Positions 16,628-25,171 of a DNA stretch of 64,000 bases are shown here, piece by piece (the stretch's first letter is position 1; each line of letters starts with the position of its first letter). Made by a program: the position numbers and the translations under genes. The notes under the pieces are model-generated. The model ran no database searches and had not been told where the DNA came from. It saw nothing but the letters and a program-made list of their open reading frames with translations. This stretch comes from Tistrella mobilis (GTDB lineage Bacteria > Pseudomonadota > Alphaproteobacteria > Tistrellales > Tistrellaceae): NCBI RefSeq assembly GCF_039634785.1, contig NZ_JBBIAB010000002.1, forward strand, positions 248,001-312,000. Reading direction: 5' to 3'.

Positions 16628-17896
16628 TCAGGCGAAACCCTTGTCGGCCAGCCAGGCGGCGACGGCGTCGCCGGCCACGATCTGGCCATTGGGCTTGTCG
16701 GGGGCGACGGCGCGGCCGTGGTGATTGCCGTGGACGCGCAGCCGGGTTTTGTCGGCGGCACCGATCAGGCCGAAGAGACGCTCCGCCTCGGCCGGGAAGA
16801 CGCTGTTGTCGCCGGTGTATTCGATCATCAGCACCGGCTGGCCGATATCGGGCGCGCAGGCTTCCATCGAGGCGTTGGTCGAAAAGGCCGACCAGTTCGA
16901 CAGCCAGCTTTCCGGCGTGCAGACCCGGGCGAAGCCGACCGAGCCGTAATTGCTGACCACCTGATTGGCGCCCCAGAGCGTGCCATAGGCGCGGTCCGAC
17001 GGGTCGAGCGAGAGGTCGAAGCAGCGCGGATCGGCGTCGGTGCGCCAGACCTGGAAGATCGGCGAGAAGGCGGCAAGGATCGCATCCTCGCGGCTGCCGC
17101 CGGCTTTGGTCGCCTTGCGTGCCGCCGCCTTGCGGGCGAGCAGGGCCTTTGCCTTCTCGTCGATCCGCCGCACCCGCGCGGCCTGGGCGGCGCGATAGCG
17201 GGTCAGGAAATCGGGGGCGTAGGAGGATGAGTCCGGCGCCGGCTGGAAGCCGTTGTCGGGGGAGAAGGGATCGAGCGCCGGATCGACCGAGAGGGGGTCG
17301 TCTTCATCGGTCACCGACGGGTCGATGCAGGCGAGCAGAAGGGCCCCCTGGCCCAGATGCGAGGACACCAGCACCACCCCGTCGGGCGCCGGCATCGCCG
17401 CCCGGTCGAGCCCGGTGGGCCGCCCGCCGGGGGAGCGGGCGACCCGGTCTTCGGGCGCGCGGGCGGCTTGCTGGCAGTAATAGGCGGCAAGCGGCCCGCC
17501 GCCCGAGATGCCGAGCAGCACGGTCTGTGCGAAGCCGGCCTCGCGGCGCAGGAAATCCTGGCCGGCGGCCATGTCGTGCAGGGCGGTTTCGTGCTCCAGG
17601 CGGATATCGTTGCCAGGGGCGCGGGAGCCCTGCACCCAGACGGCGACCCCGGCGGCGAGCAGGTCGGGCACGATATACTGGGTGACGCCCAGCTCGCGCG
17701 GGTGCATCAGGCAGACCACGCTCCGCTCGGCCCCGCGGCGGAACAGGAAACCGGTGACCGGCGCGCCGTCCGCCGTGGTGAGCGCATGGGCGGTCATCCG
17801 TGTGCCGGCCGGCAGGCGCGCCGGATCCCATGTGGTGCCGCGCAGCCCGGCCGTGGTGGTGGCCTGGCGGTGGGGCGCTGTGTCGGGGCTGGTCAT
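16628..17896 (-). CDS. Alpha/beta-hydrolase family protein
   Basis: 422 residues. The nucleophile elbow reads GISGGG and a catalytic-His candidate lies in VHGNHHGRA near the C terminus. MIEYTGDNSVFP precedes it and offers the acid residue. The family is normally about 280 residues. This member has a large insertion around the charged segment RRIDEKAKALLARKAA. I chose ATG 17896, 8 bases after the thioesterase stop. An upstream ATG at 17935 would overlap that gene by 32 bases. It could hydrolyse an ester or a C-C bond formed in the pathway. The substrate is unknown. Confidence 0.7.
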   Translation of the reverse strand: MTSPDTAPHRQATTTAGLRGTTWDPARLPAGTRMTAHALTTADGAPVTGFLFRRGAERSVVCLMHPRELGVTQYIVPDLLAAGVAVWVQGSRAPGNDIRLEHETALHDMAAGQDFLRREAGFAQTVLLGISGGGPLAAYYCQQAARAPEDRVARSPGGRPTGLDRAAMPAPDGVVLVSSHLGQGALLLACIDPSVTDEDDPLSVDPALDPFSPDNGFQPAPDSSSYAPDFLTRYRAAQAARVRRIDEKAKALLARKAAARKATKAGGSREDAILAAFSPIFQVWRTDADPRCFDLSLDPSDRAYGTLWGANQVVSNYGSVGFARVCTPESWLSNWSAFSTNASMEACAPDIGQPVLMIEYTGDNSVFPAEAERLFGLIGAADKTRLRVHGNHHGRAVAPDKPNGQIVAGDAVAAWLADKGFA

Positions 17897-17903
17897 CAGG
17901 AGA

Positions 17904-18425
17904 TCATCCCTTCGCGAACCGCGTGGCGGGGGCAAGCTTGTGGAGGATGTCGGGCAGGGGGCCCGACCGTGCCGCCTGATCGTCGAGCACGGCGCGCAGC
18001 TCCGGCGGTACCGGCGTGGTGACGGTGCGGTCCTCGTCGGAGACGCGGATCGAACTCACCCGGCCGATGAAGACCGGCCGGCCGTCATCGACACGCCGGG
18101 CGGCGATCAGAAGATGCGTGGTATGGGTGCCGGTGCCGCCGGGATGGACCTCGACATCGAAGACGTCGCCGGGCCAGAGGGGGCTCAGGAACTCCATCTC
18201 GATCCCCTTGCCCGGCGCGCGATGGCTGATGCCGGGCGGCAGGGCGGGCTTCAGCACCTGCTCGCCGAAGAGATGGCAGGCATCCAGCATGTAGAGCGGG
18301 AAGCGACCGGCATAGACCACGCCGGCCGGATCACAATCCGACCAGCGGGCGGTGCGGCGCACCACGAAGGGGTGCATCGAGACGATGCCCTCCTGGACCG
18401 GGAGATGGTCGGGGGCGGCGATCAT
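17904..18425 (-). CDS. Hotdog-fold acyl-CoA thioesterase (4-hydroxybenzoyl-CoA thioesterase-like)
   Basis: 173 residues. The motif RWSDCDPAGVVYAGRF is the active-site signature of 4-hydroxybenzoyl-CoA-type thioesterases, with the catalytic Asp in DPAG. The gene overlaps the FAD hydroxylase stop upstream by ATGA, so the two are translated together. In the salicylyl-CoA route a hydroxylase acts on the CoA ester and a thioesterase then frees the hydroxylated acid (gentisate). The same pairing here is the reason to link the two enzymes. The acyl group itself is not fixed by the sequence. Confidence 0.78.
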   Translation of the reverse strand: MIAAPDHLPVQEGIVSMHPFVVRRTARWSDCDPAGVVYAGRFPLYMLDACHLFGEQVLKPALPPGISHRAPGKGIEMEFLSPLWPGDVFDVEVHPGGTGTHTTHLLIAARRVDDGRPVFIGRVSSIRVSDEDRTVTTPVPPELRAVLDDQAARSGPLPDILHKLAPATRFAKG

Positions 18426-19579
18426 GCGGTCAGCTCCAGCCCGGCATCCTGCGCACGGCGCGGGGCGATGTGGCGGGCATAGAACTCCGGCGCATACGCC
18501 TTCAGCCGGTCGTCGTCGACCCGGCCGGTGCGGGTGAGGAAGTCGTGAACGAAGCTGACCAGATCGGTCTGCATGGCCTGGCGCACGCCTTCATACCAGT
18601 CGTAGCTGCGGGCGGTGGCATCGGTGAACAGGTCGCGTACCGGCCGGCGGGCGGCGACATAGCGGTCGAGCGCCCGGGCGACCGGGCCGCCCTCGATCAG
18701 GGCATCGTGCAGGGCCACGGCATCGTCCATGGCGAGCCGGGTGCCGGAGCCGATCGAGAAATGGGCGACGCGAAGCGCATCGCCGATCAGCACCGCCCGG
18801 CCGTCGGTCCAGCGCTCGGCGATCCGGGCATCGAAGCGGCGCCAGACCGACTTGTTTTCCAGCAGCCGGCCGCCGTCGAGCACATCGGCGTAGATCTCTT
18901 CGATCAGGGCCTTGCGCCGGGCGTCGGTCATGCGGTCCAGGCCGCAGCTCTCCCAGGTCAGGGCATCGCATTCGGCGACGAAAGTGCTGAGCCCGTCGGC
19001 ATAGGTGTAGTAATGGGCGATGAAACAGCCGCCACGGTGATAGCGGAACATCAGCGCATTGGGCTTCAGGGCCCGATCGACGCCATACCAGGCGAAGCGG
19101 TTGCCGAGCTGGTGGGATCTGACCGGGAAGGCCTCGGGCCAGATGGTGCGGATGACCGAGTTGGCACCGTCGGCGCCGACGATCAGGTCGTAGCCGTCGA
19201 GATCCGCGGCGCCGGCGATGCGGCGGTCGTGGACCACCTCGACGCCGACCTCGTCGCAGAGCCGGCCCAGGATCTGCAGCAGGGTCAGCCGGGCGATGGC
19301 GCCCGACGAGCCCGGATAGGTCAGGATCAGGCTGTCGCCGTTCAGCCCGATCTTCTGGCTGCCCGAGAAGGTCATCGCAGGCGCGAGGCGGTCGAGGGTT
19401 TCGGGGTCGACCTCGCGCAGGCGGTCGCGGGCGGTGCCGGCCAGGACCACGCCGAAGCCATAGGTGGCGTCGCGCGGATTCTGTTCGAACACCCGCACCT
19501 CGGCATCCGGGCGGCTGCGCTTGATCAGCCGGGCGAAGAACAGGCCGGCGGGACCACCGCCGACGATGGCGATCTTCAT
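18422..19579 (-). CDS. FAD-dependent aryl-CoA hydroxylase (salicylyl-CoA/2-aminobenzoyl-CoA monooxygenase-like)
   Basis: 385 residues. The N-terminal Rossmann motif is GGGPAGLFFARL, the DG motif is DLIVGADGANSVIR, and the second FAD motif is AVLIGDALRVAHFSIGSG. The body, including GFGVVLAGTA and the C-terminal RTGRVDDDRLKAYAPEF, resembles the flavin domain of 2-aminobenzoyl-CoA monooxygenase and salicylyl-CoA 5-hydroxylase rather than typical salicylate or 4-hydroxybenzoate hydroxylases. The genes around it fit: an aryl-acid AMP ligase upstream and a hotdog thioesterase overlapping downstream. It would use NAD(P)H and oxygen in the cytoplasm. Which aryl-CoA it accepts remains open. Confidence 0.75.
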   Translation of the reverse strand: MKIAIVGGGPAGLFFARLIKRSRPDAEVRVFEQNPRDATYGFGVVLAGTARDRLREVDPETLDRLAPAMTFSGSQKIGLNGDSLILTYPGSSGAIARLTLLQILGRLCDEVGVEVVHDRRIAGAADLDGYDLIVGADGANSVIRTIWPEAFPVRSHQLGNRFAWYGVDRALKPNALMFRYHRGGCFIAHYYTYADGLSTFVAECDALTWESCGLDRMTDARRKALIEEIYADVLDGGRLLENKSVWRRFDARIAERWTDGRAVLIGDALRVAHFSIGSGTRLAMDDAVALHDALIEGGPVARALDRYVAARRPVRDLFTDATARSYDWYEGVRQAMQTDLVSFVHDFLTRTGRVDDDRLKAYAPEFYARHIAPRRAQDAGLELTA

Positions 19580-19610
19580 ATCTGAGGCTCCTTCACTCGC
19601 ACCGCCGGGA

Positions 19611-21299
19611 TCAGGCGAGCGCGTCGGAGGCGGCGGGGGCGCGCTCCTCGCGCAGGATCCGGGCGATGCGTTCCTTCAGCAGGGGTTTGGAGGGCTTGCC
19701 CGAACCGGTGAGCGGGAAATCGGCCACCGTCTCGATCCGCTCGGGCCATTTGAACTTCGCCATGCCCAGGTTTTCGAGGAAGGCACCGGTCTCGCGCAGG
19801 TCGGGGGCCGTGGTGCCGGGCACCGGCACGACGAAAGCGCACATCCGCTCGCCATAGAGCGGATCGGGCATCGGCACGCAGAGCACCGCGGCGATCTGCG
19901 GATGGCCGAGCAGGGCGCGTTCGACCTCGGAACAGTTGATCTTCTCGCCGCCACGGCTGACCACGTCCTTCACCCGGCCGTCGAAGGTGAGATGCAGGAC
20001 GCCGCCGATATGGCGGATGCTCATCAGATCGCCCGATTTGACATAGCCGTCGGCGGTGAAGGCCTCGCGGTTGCGCTCTTCCGCGTCGTAATAGCCGCGG
20101 GTGGAGCTGGGGCCGCGGAAGACCATTTCGCCGATCACGCCGTCCGGCAGCGGCTCGCCGGTCTCGGGATCCTGGATACGGATGTCGGTGTGTTGATCGA
20201 TCGGCCGGCCGACCGTGTCCGAGAGGATGTCGAGGCCGTCGCCGGCGGCGCTGTAGCAGATGATGCCCTCGGTCATGCCATAGAGCGTGACGGTGGGCGC
20301 GCCCAGCTTCTCGGCCAGCGGCCGGGCATTTCCGGCGGCGATCTGCAGGGCGGCGCGCAGATCCCCGACCTCCAGAAGATCGGCCGAGAGCAGGCGGTAC
20401 ATCAGCGGGCCGGGCACCGCCATCAGCGTCGGCCGGCGGGCGCGGATCAGATCCGCCATGATCTCGGGCGTGGGATGCGGCATGCACACGACCTCGCCAC
20501 CCGCCCAGAGCGTCGAGCCCCAGTAGCAGACGATGGGGGCGTTGTGCATCATCGGTGCGGCCGAGAACGACACCGTCCGGTGATCCAGCCCGTGAAAGGC
20601 GCCGGCACTGCGGATCTGCCAGAGATATTCGTTGTGGAAGCGCGGGATGATCTTGGGAACGCCGCTGGTGCCGCCCGAGAGCTGGAACACCGCCACCTGC
20701 GCCGGATCGCGCTCCACCCCGGCCAGCCGCTCGCGCGCCGTGGCGAGGTCGGTGGTTTCGATCAGCGCCTGAAGGCCGTGAAAGCCCGGGCGATTTCCGG
20801 TCGGGCCACGGGCGACGATCACGTCGTCGAGCCCGGGTGCCACCTGCCGCATGTCCTCGGCGAAGCCGGCGGCGTCGAATTTGGCCTCGTCGGTGCAGAT
20901 GAAATGTGCCCGGGCGCCGGAATGCTGCGCCAGATAGCCGATCTCCAGGGCGCGATGCGCGGTCAGCGTGCAGACCGGGATCACGCCCGCCTTCAGGCAG
21001 CCGAGCAGAGAGAGCACCAGCTCGCGGCTGTTGGCGATCTGGAAGATCGCCCGGTCGAGCGGCCGCAGCCCCAGTCCGAGCAGGGCGCCGCCGAGGCGGG
21101 TCGACAGGGCATCCAGCTCCCCCAGGGTCCAGCTGCCGTCGGGATCGGTGACCGCCACCCGGTCGGGATGGCGTGCCGCCATCTGCTCCCAGGCTTCGGG
21201 CATGGTGAGGGTGTCGAAGAGGCCGAGCGCATCGTAGCGGGCGGTGTCGGCCGCCGACGGATAGACGACACCCGGGATCGGGGTCCGGACGCTGGGCAT
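19611..21299 (-). CDS. Aryl-acid AMP-forming ligase of the EntE/DhbE/SdgA type
   Basis: 562 residues. The adenylation P-loop is QLSGGTSGVPKIIPR, followed by HNEYLWQIRSA, both close to the EntE/DhbE family. MHNAPIV supplies the His-Asn pair that typifies aryl-acid ligases in place of the amino-acid-binding Asp. LYGMTEGIICYS and GRVKDVVSRGGEKINCSEVE are the A5 and A8 regions, and the catalytic Lys is in GSGKPSK. The start ATG 21299 has a GGGAGGAAA Shine-Dalgarno. A longer frame to 21359 lacks one. It should activate salicylate, anthranilate or a similar acid. No aryl carrier protein is encoded nearby, so transfer to CoA is more likely than loading of the NRPS. Confidence 0.8.
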   Translation of the reverse strand: MPSVRTPIPGVVYPSAADTARYDALGLFDTLTMPEAWEQMAARHPDRVAVTDPDGSWTLGELDALSTRLGGALLGLGLRPLDRAIFQIANSRELVLSLLGCLKAGVIPVCTLTAHRALEIGYLAQHSGARAHFICTDEAKFDAAGFAEDMRQVAPGLDDVIVARGPTGNRPGFHGLQALIETTDLATARERLAGVERDPAQVAVFQLSGGTSGVPKIIPRFHNEYLWQIRSAGAFHGLDHRTVSFSAAPMMHNAPIVCYWGSTLWAGGEVVCMPHPTPEIMADLIRARRPTLMAVPGPLMYRLLSADLLEVGDLRAALQIAAGNARPLAEKLGAPTVTLYGMTEGIICYSAAGDGLDILSDTVGRPIDQHTDIRIQDPETGEPLPDGVIGEMVFRGPSSTRGYYDAEERNREAFTADGYVKSGDLMSIRHIGGVLHLTFDGRVKDVVSRGGEKINCSEVERALLGHPQIAAVLCVPMPDPLYGERMCAFVVPVPGTTAPDLRETGAFLENLGMAKFKWPERIETVADFPLTGSGKPSKPLLKERIARILREERAPAASDALA

Positions 21300-21401
21300 G
21301 GTTTCCTCCCGTGTCTGTTCTTTGATCAGACCATAGCGCTCTCCGGTGTCAGGAATCAACGATAACGTAGATTATTCTTCAGACTCGTAGAATCGTGCCG
21401 A
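21300..21401 (-). promoter_or_regulatory. Promoter region of the aryl-acid operon
   Basis: On the minus strand TTGATT is followed 18 bases later by TATGGT, which gives a fair sigma70-like promoter upstream of the ligase. Further upstream AATCTACGTT occurs, together with a second copy of TCTACG about 21 bases before it. The ten bases AACGTAGATT (the reverse complement) occur again upstream of the TRAP genes near 22209, so both promoters may share a regulator, most simply the TetR encoded between them. Confidence 0.35.
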
Positions 21402-22103
21402 TCAGAGCATCTGCTCCAGCCGTCCGATCTGGTTGCGCATGCCGTCGAGCAGGGCATCGATCGAGCCGGCCGGGCTGTCGCTGCGGTCGGTTTCGAGCGC
21501 GCGGACCGCCATGTCGGCGAAGATCTCCGCCAGTTCGGCCGGGGCCGGCGGCCGGTCGGGGCTGTGCCATTGCGCCGTCCAGGCGGCCATGCCGATCACG
21601 GCGAGGGCCGCCACCCGGTCGTCGACCGGGCGGAACAGGCCGGCCCGGATGCCGTCGCGGATGATCCGGCGGCAATCTTCCAGATAGCGGCGCTTCGATG
21701 CGGCATGGCGCGCGGCGAGCGCGGGCGGCAGGGCGGCCTCGGTGACCGCGATCATCCGCATCAGCACCTGGCGGTCGATGACGCTGACGACATGGCGGCG
21801 CACCATGTCGCGGAGTTCTTCCGCCGGGCCCGCAGCCGCGCGGTCATGGCAGCCAAGCAGGGTCTGGATCGGGCGTTCCGACACCTCGGCGACGATCGCT
21901 TCCAGCAGCGCCTCCTTGTTCTCGAAGTAGTAGTAGATCGCCGCCCGGCTCAACCCCACCGCATCGGCGATGTCGGTCAGGCTGGTGCCGTCGAAGCCCT
22001 TGCGCGCGAACAGCGTGCAGGCCTTGTCCTTGATTTCACGCTCCAGCAGGGCCTTGCGCCGCTCCCGCACCGTGCCGGCTTCGCTTCCGTCCGTGTCGCT
22101 CAT
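21402..22103 (-). CDS. TetR/AcrR-family transcriptional regulator
   Basis: 233 residues. ATG 22103 is chosen because the frame upstream of it reads through a promoter-like AT-rich stretch. The helix-turn-helix is at about residues 25-65 (FARKGFDGTSLTDIADAVGL, then YYYFENKEALLEAIV). The gene stands between the divergent TRAP operon and the aryl-acid operon, so it is well placed to control both. It shares much sequence with the TetR at 14837. Ligand-binding residues cannot be deduced. Confidence 0.85.
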   Translation of the reverse strand: MSDTDGSEAGTVRERRKALLEREIKDKACTLFARKGFDGTSLTDIADAVGLSRAAIYYYFENKEALLEAIVAEVSERPIQTLLGCHDRAAAGPAEELRDMVRRHVVSVIDRQVLMRMIAVTEAALPPALAARHAASKRRYLEDCRRIIRDGIRAGLFRPVDDRVAALAVIGMAAWTAQWHSPDRPPAPAELAEIFADMAVRALETDRSDSPAGSIDALLDGMRNQIGRLEQML

Positions 22104-22245
22104 CCCTGTCCGGCCTCGTCTCTCTCTGGGTGGGAAATTGCGCCGCGCCGTGTCGCGGCTGTTGACATCCTCGCAGATTTTAAACGAGATAGTTAAAAGT
22201 TTCACGCGAACGTAGATTCGCGGAACCTGACGGGAGAAAACGAAG
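22104..22245. promoter_or_regulatory. Divergent TetR/TRAP promoter region with 18-bp inverted repeat operator candidate
   Basis: On the minus strand GTGAAA (complement of 22200-22205) lies 17 bases from TAAAAT (complement of 22177-22182), a good promoter for the TetR gene. On the plus strand TTGACA (22162-22167) is a strong -35 with a weak -10 (GAGATA, 22186-22191). CGCGAA (22205-22210) and TTCGCG (22217-22222) form a perfect inverted repeat around CGTAGA, a size typical of TetR operators. It overlaps the TetR -35 by one base and lies downstream of the TRAP promoter, so binding would block both. Confidence 0.5.
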
Positions 22246-23304
22246 ATGATGGGCACATACAAACGCCTCCGCAGGACTGCGGTGGTGACGGCCGGCTTCA
22301 CCCTGGCGACCTTGGGCCTGGCGGCGCCGGCCGCGGCGGGCCAGACGCTCACCTACAGCGAATACGGCACCGAACGCGGCGTTCAGGGCATCGTGCTGGT
22401 GAAATTCGCCGACCAGCTGCGTGAGGCCACCGATGGCGAGCTGAATGTGCGGATCACGTATGGTGCTGCGCTGATCGCACTGCGCGACGTGCTGCGCGGC
22501 GTGGGCGACGGGGTTGCCGATATGGGGACCGTGGTCGGCGTCAGCACGCCGGCGGAGCTGTTCAACTTTCGGGTCGGCGATCTGCCGATGGGCAGTTCCG
22601 ATCCCTGGGTCGGCATGAAGGTGATGCAGGAACTGGCGGCCACCAACCCGACGATCAAACGGGAATTCGCCGATCAGAACGTCCGGCTGATCGCCAATTT
22701 CACCACCACGCCGGTGGTGCTGATCTGCACCAGCCCGGTGACCGGCCTGGCCGATCTCAAGGGCCGGAAGGTCCGCGCCAACCCGCCGCATTCGCTGGCA
22801 TTCGAAGCCTTCGGCGCGATCCCGGTCTCGGTCGCCTTCACCGATGTCTACCAGTCGCTGGATCGCGGGCTGATCGACTGCGCGCAGACCTATGTCAACG
22901 CCATCATCCCCTTCCGCCATTTCGAGGTGGCGAAGCATGTCACCATCCTGGATTTCGGCCAGAATCTGGCCTTCGGCGTGGTGATGAACGAGCGCAGCTT
23001 CCGCCGCCTGCCGGCCGAACGCCAGGCGGCGCTGCTCAAGGCCGCAGACGCGCTGTCCACCGCCGGCGCCCGGCTGAATATCGAGACGATCGCCTCGGCC
23101 CGGGCCGAGCTTGAAAGCAGCCACGGGGTGATCTTCCACACCCTCTCGCCCGAGGATCACGCCCGGCTGCTGGAGGCGGGGAAGATCACCGTCGATGCCT
23201 TCCTCGAAAAGGGCGATCCGGCGGTGCTCGACCAGTTCAAGGCGCTGCAGGCGAAGTATCAGGCCGAGCTGGCGACGGAGGGCTATCCGTGGACGCGCAA
23301 ATGA
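22246..23304 (+). CDS. dctP: TRAP transporter solute-binding protein, DctP family
   Basis: 352 residues with a signal peptide (cleavage near AAPAAAG) and a periplasmic DctP fold. Typical strings are DLKGRKVRANPPHSLAFEAF and FTDVYQSLDRGLIDCAQTYV. TRAP binding proteins capture organic acids through a conserved Arg that pairs with the carboxylate. The gene overlaps the DctQ gene by ATGA. ATG 22246 has GGGAG upstream. It is divergent from the TetR and aryl-acid genes, so an aromatic or related carboxylate is a reasonable ligand. Nothing in the sequence identifies it. Confidence 0.88.
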   Translation: MMGTYKRLRRTAVVTAGFTLATLGLAAPAAAGQTLTYSEYGTERGVQGIVLVKFADQLREATDGELNVRITYGAALIALRDVLRGVGDGVADMGTVVGVSTPAELFNFRVGDLPMGSSDPWVGMKVMQELAATNPTIKREFADQNVRLIANFTTTPVVLICTSPVTGLADLKGRKVRANPPHSLAFEAFGAIPVSVAFTDVYQSLDRGLIDCAQTYVNAIIPFRHFEVAKHVTILDFGQNLAFGVVMNERSFRRLPAERQAALLKAADALSTAGARLNIETIASARAELESSHGVIFHTLSPEDHARLLEAGKITVDAFLEKGDPAVLDQFKALQAKYQAELATEGYPWTRK

Positions 23305-23828
23305 GCACCGCCGCCGCACGGCCGGTGGCCTGGCTCGACCTCGCCGAAAAGGCGCTGGGCGCGATCGGCGTCGCGGCGCTTGCCTTCAGCGTGATCTATG
23401 TCGGCATCGCGGTGGCCGGCACACTGGTGGGGGTGGTGCCGCCGGACGAGGATCTTCTGGTGGCCGAGGCCATGGTGGTCGTGGCCTTCCTGCCGCAATG
23501 GCTGCTGGTCCGCCGCCGGCGCCATGTGGCGGTGGAGGCGCTGACACGGGCCCTGCCGGCGGGGGTGCAGCGGGCGCTCGACATCTTCGCGGCGCTCTGC
23601 GGCATCGCCGCCTACGGCATCCTGGGCTGGGCGGCCTGGATCGCCTTCGACCGGGCCTGGCTCAGCGGCTCGCTCTATATCGGCGAGCTTGAACTGATGG
23701 CCTGGCCGGGGCGGCTGCTGGTGGTCATCGGCCTGGCGGGCGGCCTGGCTGCCTGCCTGCTGGAGCTGTTGCGGGCGGTGACGGCAGGGGCGGCAGGGCA
23801 GGCCAGGGAAGGGGGGAGCGGGAGATGA
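23301..23828 (+). CDS. dctQ: TRAP transporter small membrane subunit, DctQ family
   Basis: 175 residues with four predicted membrane helices, the normal layout of DctQ. ATG 23301 overlaps the DctP stop as ATGA. A GTG at 23289 in the same frame is less likely. The stop overlaps the DctM start as ATGA. DctQ joins DctM to form the sodium-driven carrier in the inner membrane. Sequence is little conserved in this subunit, so position in the operon carries much of the weight. Confidence 0.85.
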   Translation: MSTAAARPVAWLDLAEKALGAIGVAALAFSVIYVGIAVAGTLVGVVPPDEDLLVAEAMVVVAFLPQWLLVRRRRHVAVEALTRALPAGVQRALDIFAALCGIAAYGILGWAAWIAFDRAWLSGSLYIGELELMAWPGRLLVVIGLAGGLAACLLELLRAVTAGAAGQAREGGSGR

Positions 23829-25171
23829 ACCCGGCCTATGCGATCGGTGCCAGTTTTCTGGCCGTGCTCGGCTTCGTGGGGCTGCGTGTTCCCATCGCCT
23901 TCGCCCTGATCCTGGGGGCGGTGGCCGGGCTGTTCCTGGTTTACGGCTGGTATCCGGGCGAGGCCTTCGATCCCGAAGCCGCGCTCCGGCCGATGATGTC
24001 GGTGCTGGCCGACGTCCCCTTCCGCTTCGTCCACAGCTATGAACTCAGCACGATCCCGCTTTATATCCTGCTGGGTGCCGTGGCGCATAAATCGGGCATC
24101 ACCACCGATGTTTTCCGGTCGATGCGGGTGCTGCTGGGCCGCATGCCCGGCGGGCTGGCGGTTGCCTGCATCTTCGGCTGCGGCGGGTTTTCGGCGCTGT
24201 CGGGATCGAGCCTCGCCTGTGCCGCGGCCATGGGCCGGATCTCGATCCCCGAGATGATCGACAACGGTTATGACCGGCGGCTCGCCGCCGGCACGGTGGC
24301 GATGGGCGGCACGGTCGGCTCGATGATCCCGCCCTCGATCCCCTTCCTGCTGTTCGCGATCCTGGCCGAGGTTTCGGTGGGCCAGTTGCTGCTGGCCGGC
24401 ATCCTGCCGGGGCTGCTCACCCTGCTCGGCTATGTGATCACGGTGCAGATCTGGGTGCGGCTGCGCCCCGAAGCGGCGCCCGGGCGGGCGGTGCGGGTCT
24501 CGGGCCGCGACATGCTGGGGGCGATCCTCGGCCTCTGGCCGGCGACCCTGCTGTTCGCGATCATCGCGGTCGGCATCTTCACCGGCCTGTTCACCACCAT
24601 CCAGTCGGCGGCGGTGAGCGTGATCGCGGCCACCCTGATCGGCATCGCCCGCGGCGCGCTCCGCCTCAGCGACATGTACGAGGCGCTGGAGGAGGCGGTC
24701 TCGCAATCGGCCCAGCTCTTCGTCATGGCCTTCGGCGCCAAGGTGCTGATCACCCTGGTCGCCGCCTCGGACCTGACCTCCGGCCTGATCGGCTGGACCC
24801 AGCATGCCGGGCTGGAGCCCTGGCAGATCATGGCGGCGATCATCGTGCTGTTCCTGATCCTGGGAATGTTCCTCGATCCCTCGGGCATTCTGCTGCTGAT
24901 GGTGCCGATCACCCTGCCCATCGTGTCGGATCTGGGCTACGACCTGATCTGGTATGCGGTGATCGTGGTGAAACTGCTGGAGATCGGGCTGGTGACGCCG
25001 CCCATGGGGCTGAACGCCTTCATGGTCAATGCCTCGGTGCCGCGCAGCCATGCGGTGGATCTGCGCGAGGTCTTTGCCGGCATCGCCCCCTTCCTGGTGC
25101 TGGAGGCGGTGGTGACCGGGCTGCTGCTCGGCTTCCCGATCATCTCGCTGCTGATCCCCGGCATGATGTGA
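23825..25171 (+). CDS. dctM: TRAP transporter large permease subunit, DctM family
   Basis: 448 residues, hydrophobic throughout with about a dozen membrane helices. The DctM strings are present, such as VAMGGTVGSMIPPSIPFLLF, FLDPSGILLLMVPITLPIV and KLLEIGLVTPPMGLNAFMV. It forms the substrate channel of the transporter with DctQ, supplied by DctP. The final 32 bases overlap the end of the convergent thioesterase gene of the NRPS operon, so there is no room for an intergenic terminator. Confidence 0.9.
   Translation: MNPAYAIGASFLAVLGFVGLRVPIAFALILGAVAGLFLVYGWYPGEAFDPEAALRPMMSVLADVPFRFVHSYELSTIPLYILLGAVAHKSGITTDVFRSMRVLLGRMPGGLAVACIFGCGGFSALSGSSLACAAAMGRISIPEMIDNGYDRRLAAGTVAMGGTVGSMIPPSIPFLLFAILAEVSVGQLLLAGILPGLLTLLGYVITVQIWVRLRPEAAPGRAVRVSGRDMLGAILGLWPATLLFAIIAVGIFTGLFTTIQSAAVSVIAATLIGIARGALRLSDMYEALEEAVSQSAQLFVMAFGAKVLITLVAASDLTSGLIGWTQHAGLEPWQIMAAIIVLFLILGMFLDPSGILLLMVPITLPIVSDLGYDLIWYAVIVVKLLEIGLVTPPMGLNAFMVNASVPRSHAVDLREVFAGIAPFLVLEAVVTGLLLGFPIISLLIPGMM

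Noticed and set aside
19611-21299. The EntE-like ligase as loader of a salicyl starter for the NRPS
   Set aside because: No aryl carrier protein is present in any synthetase, the ligase is in a separate operon with a hydroxylase and thioesterase, and it is controlled by TetR genes rather than the FUR-type site. CoA ligation is the simpler role.
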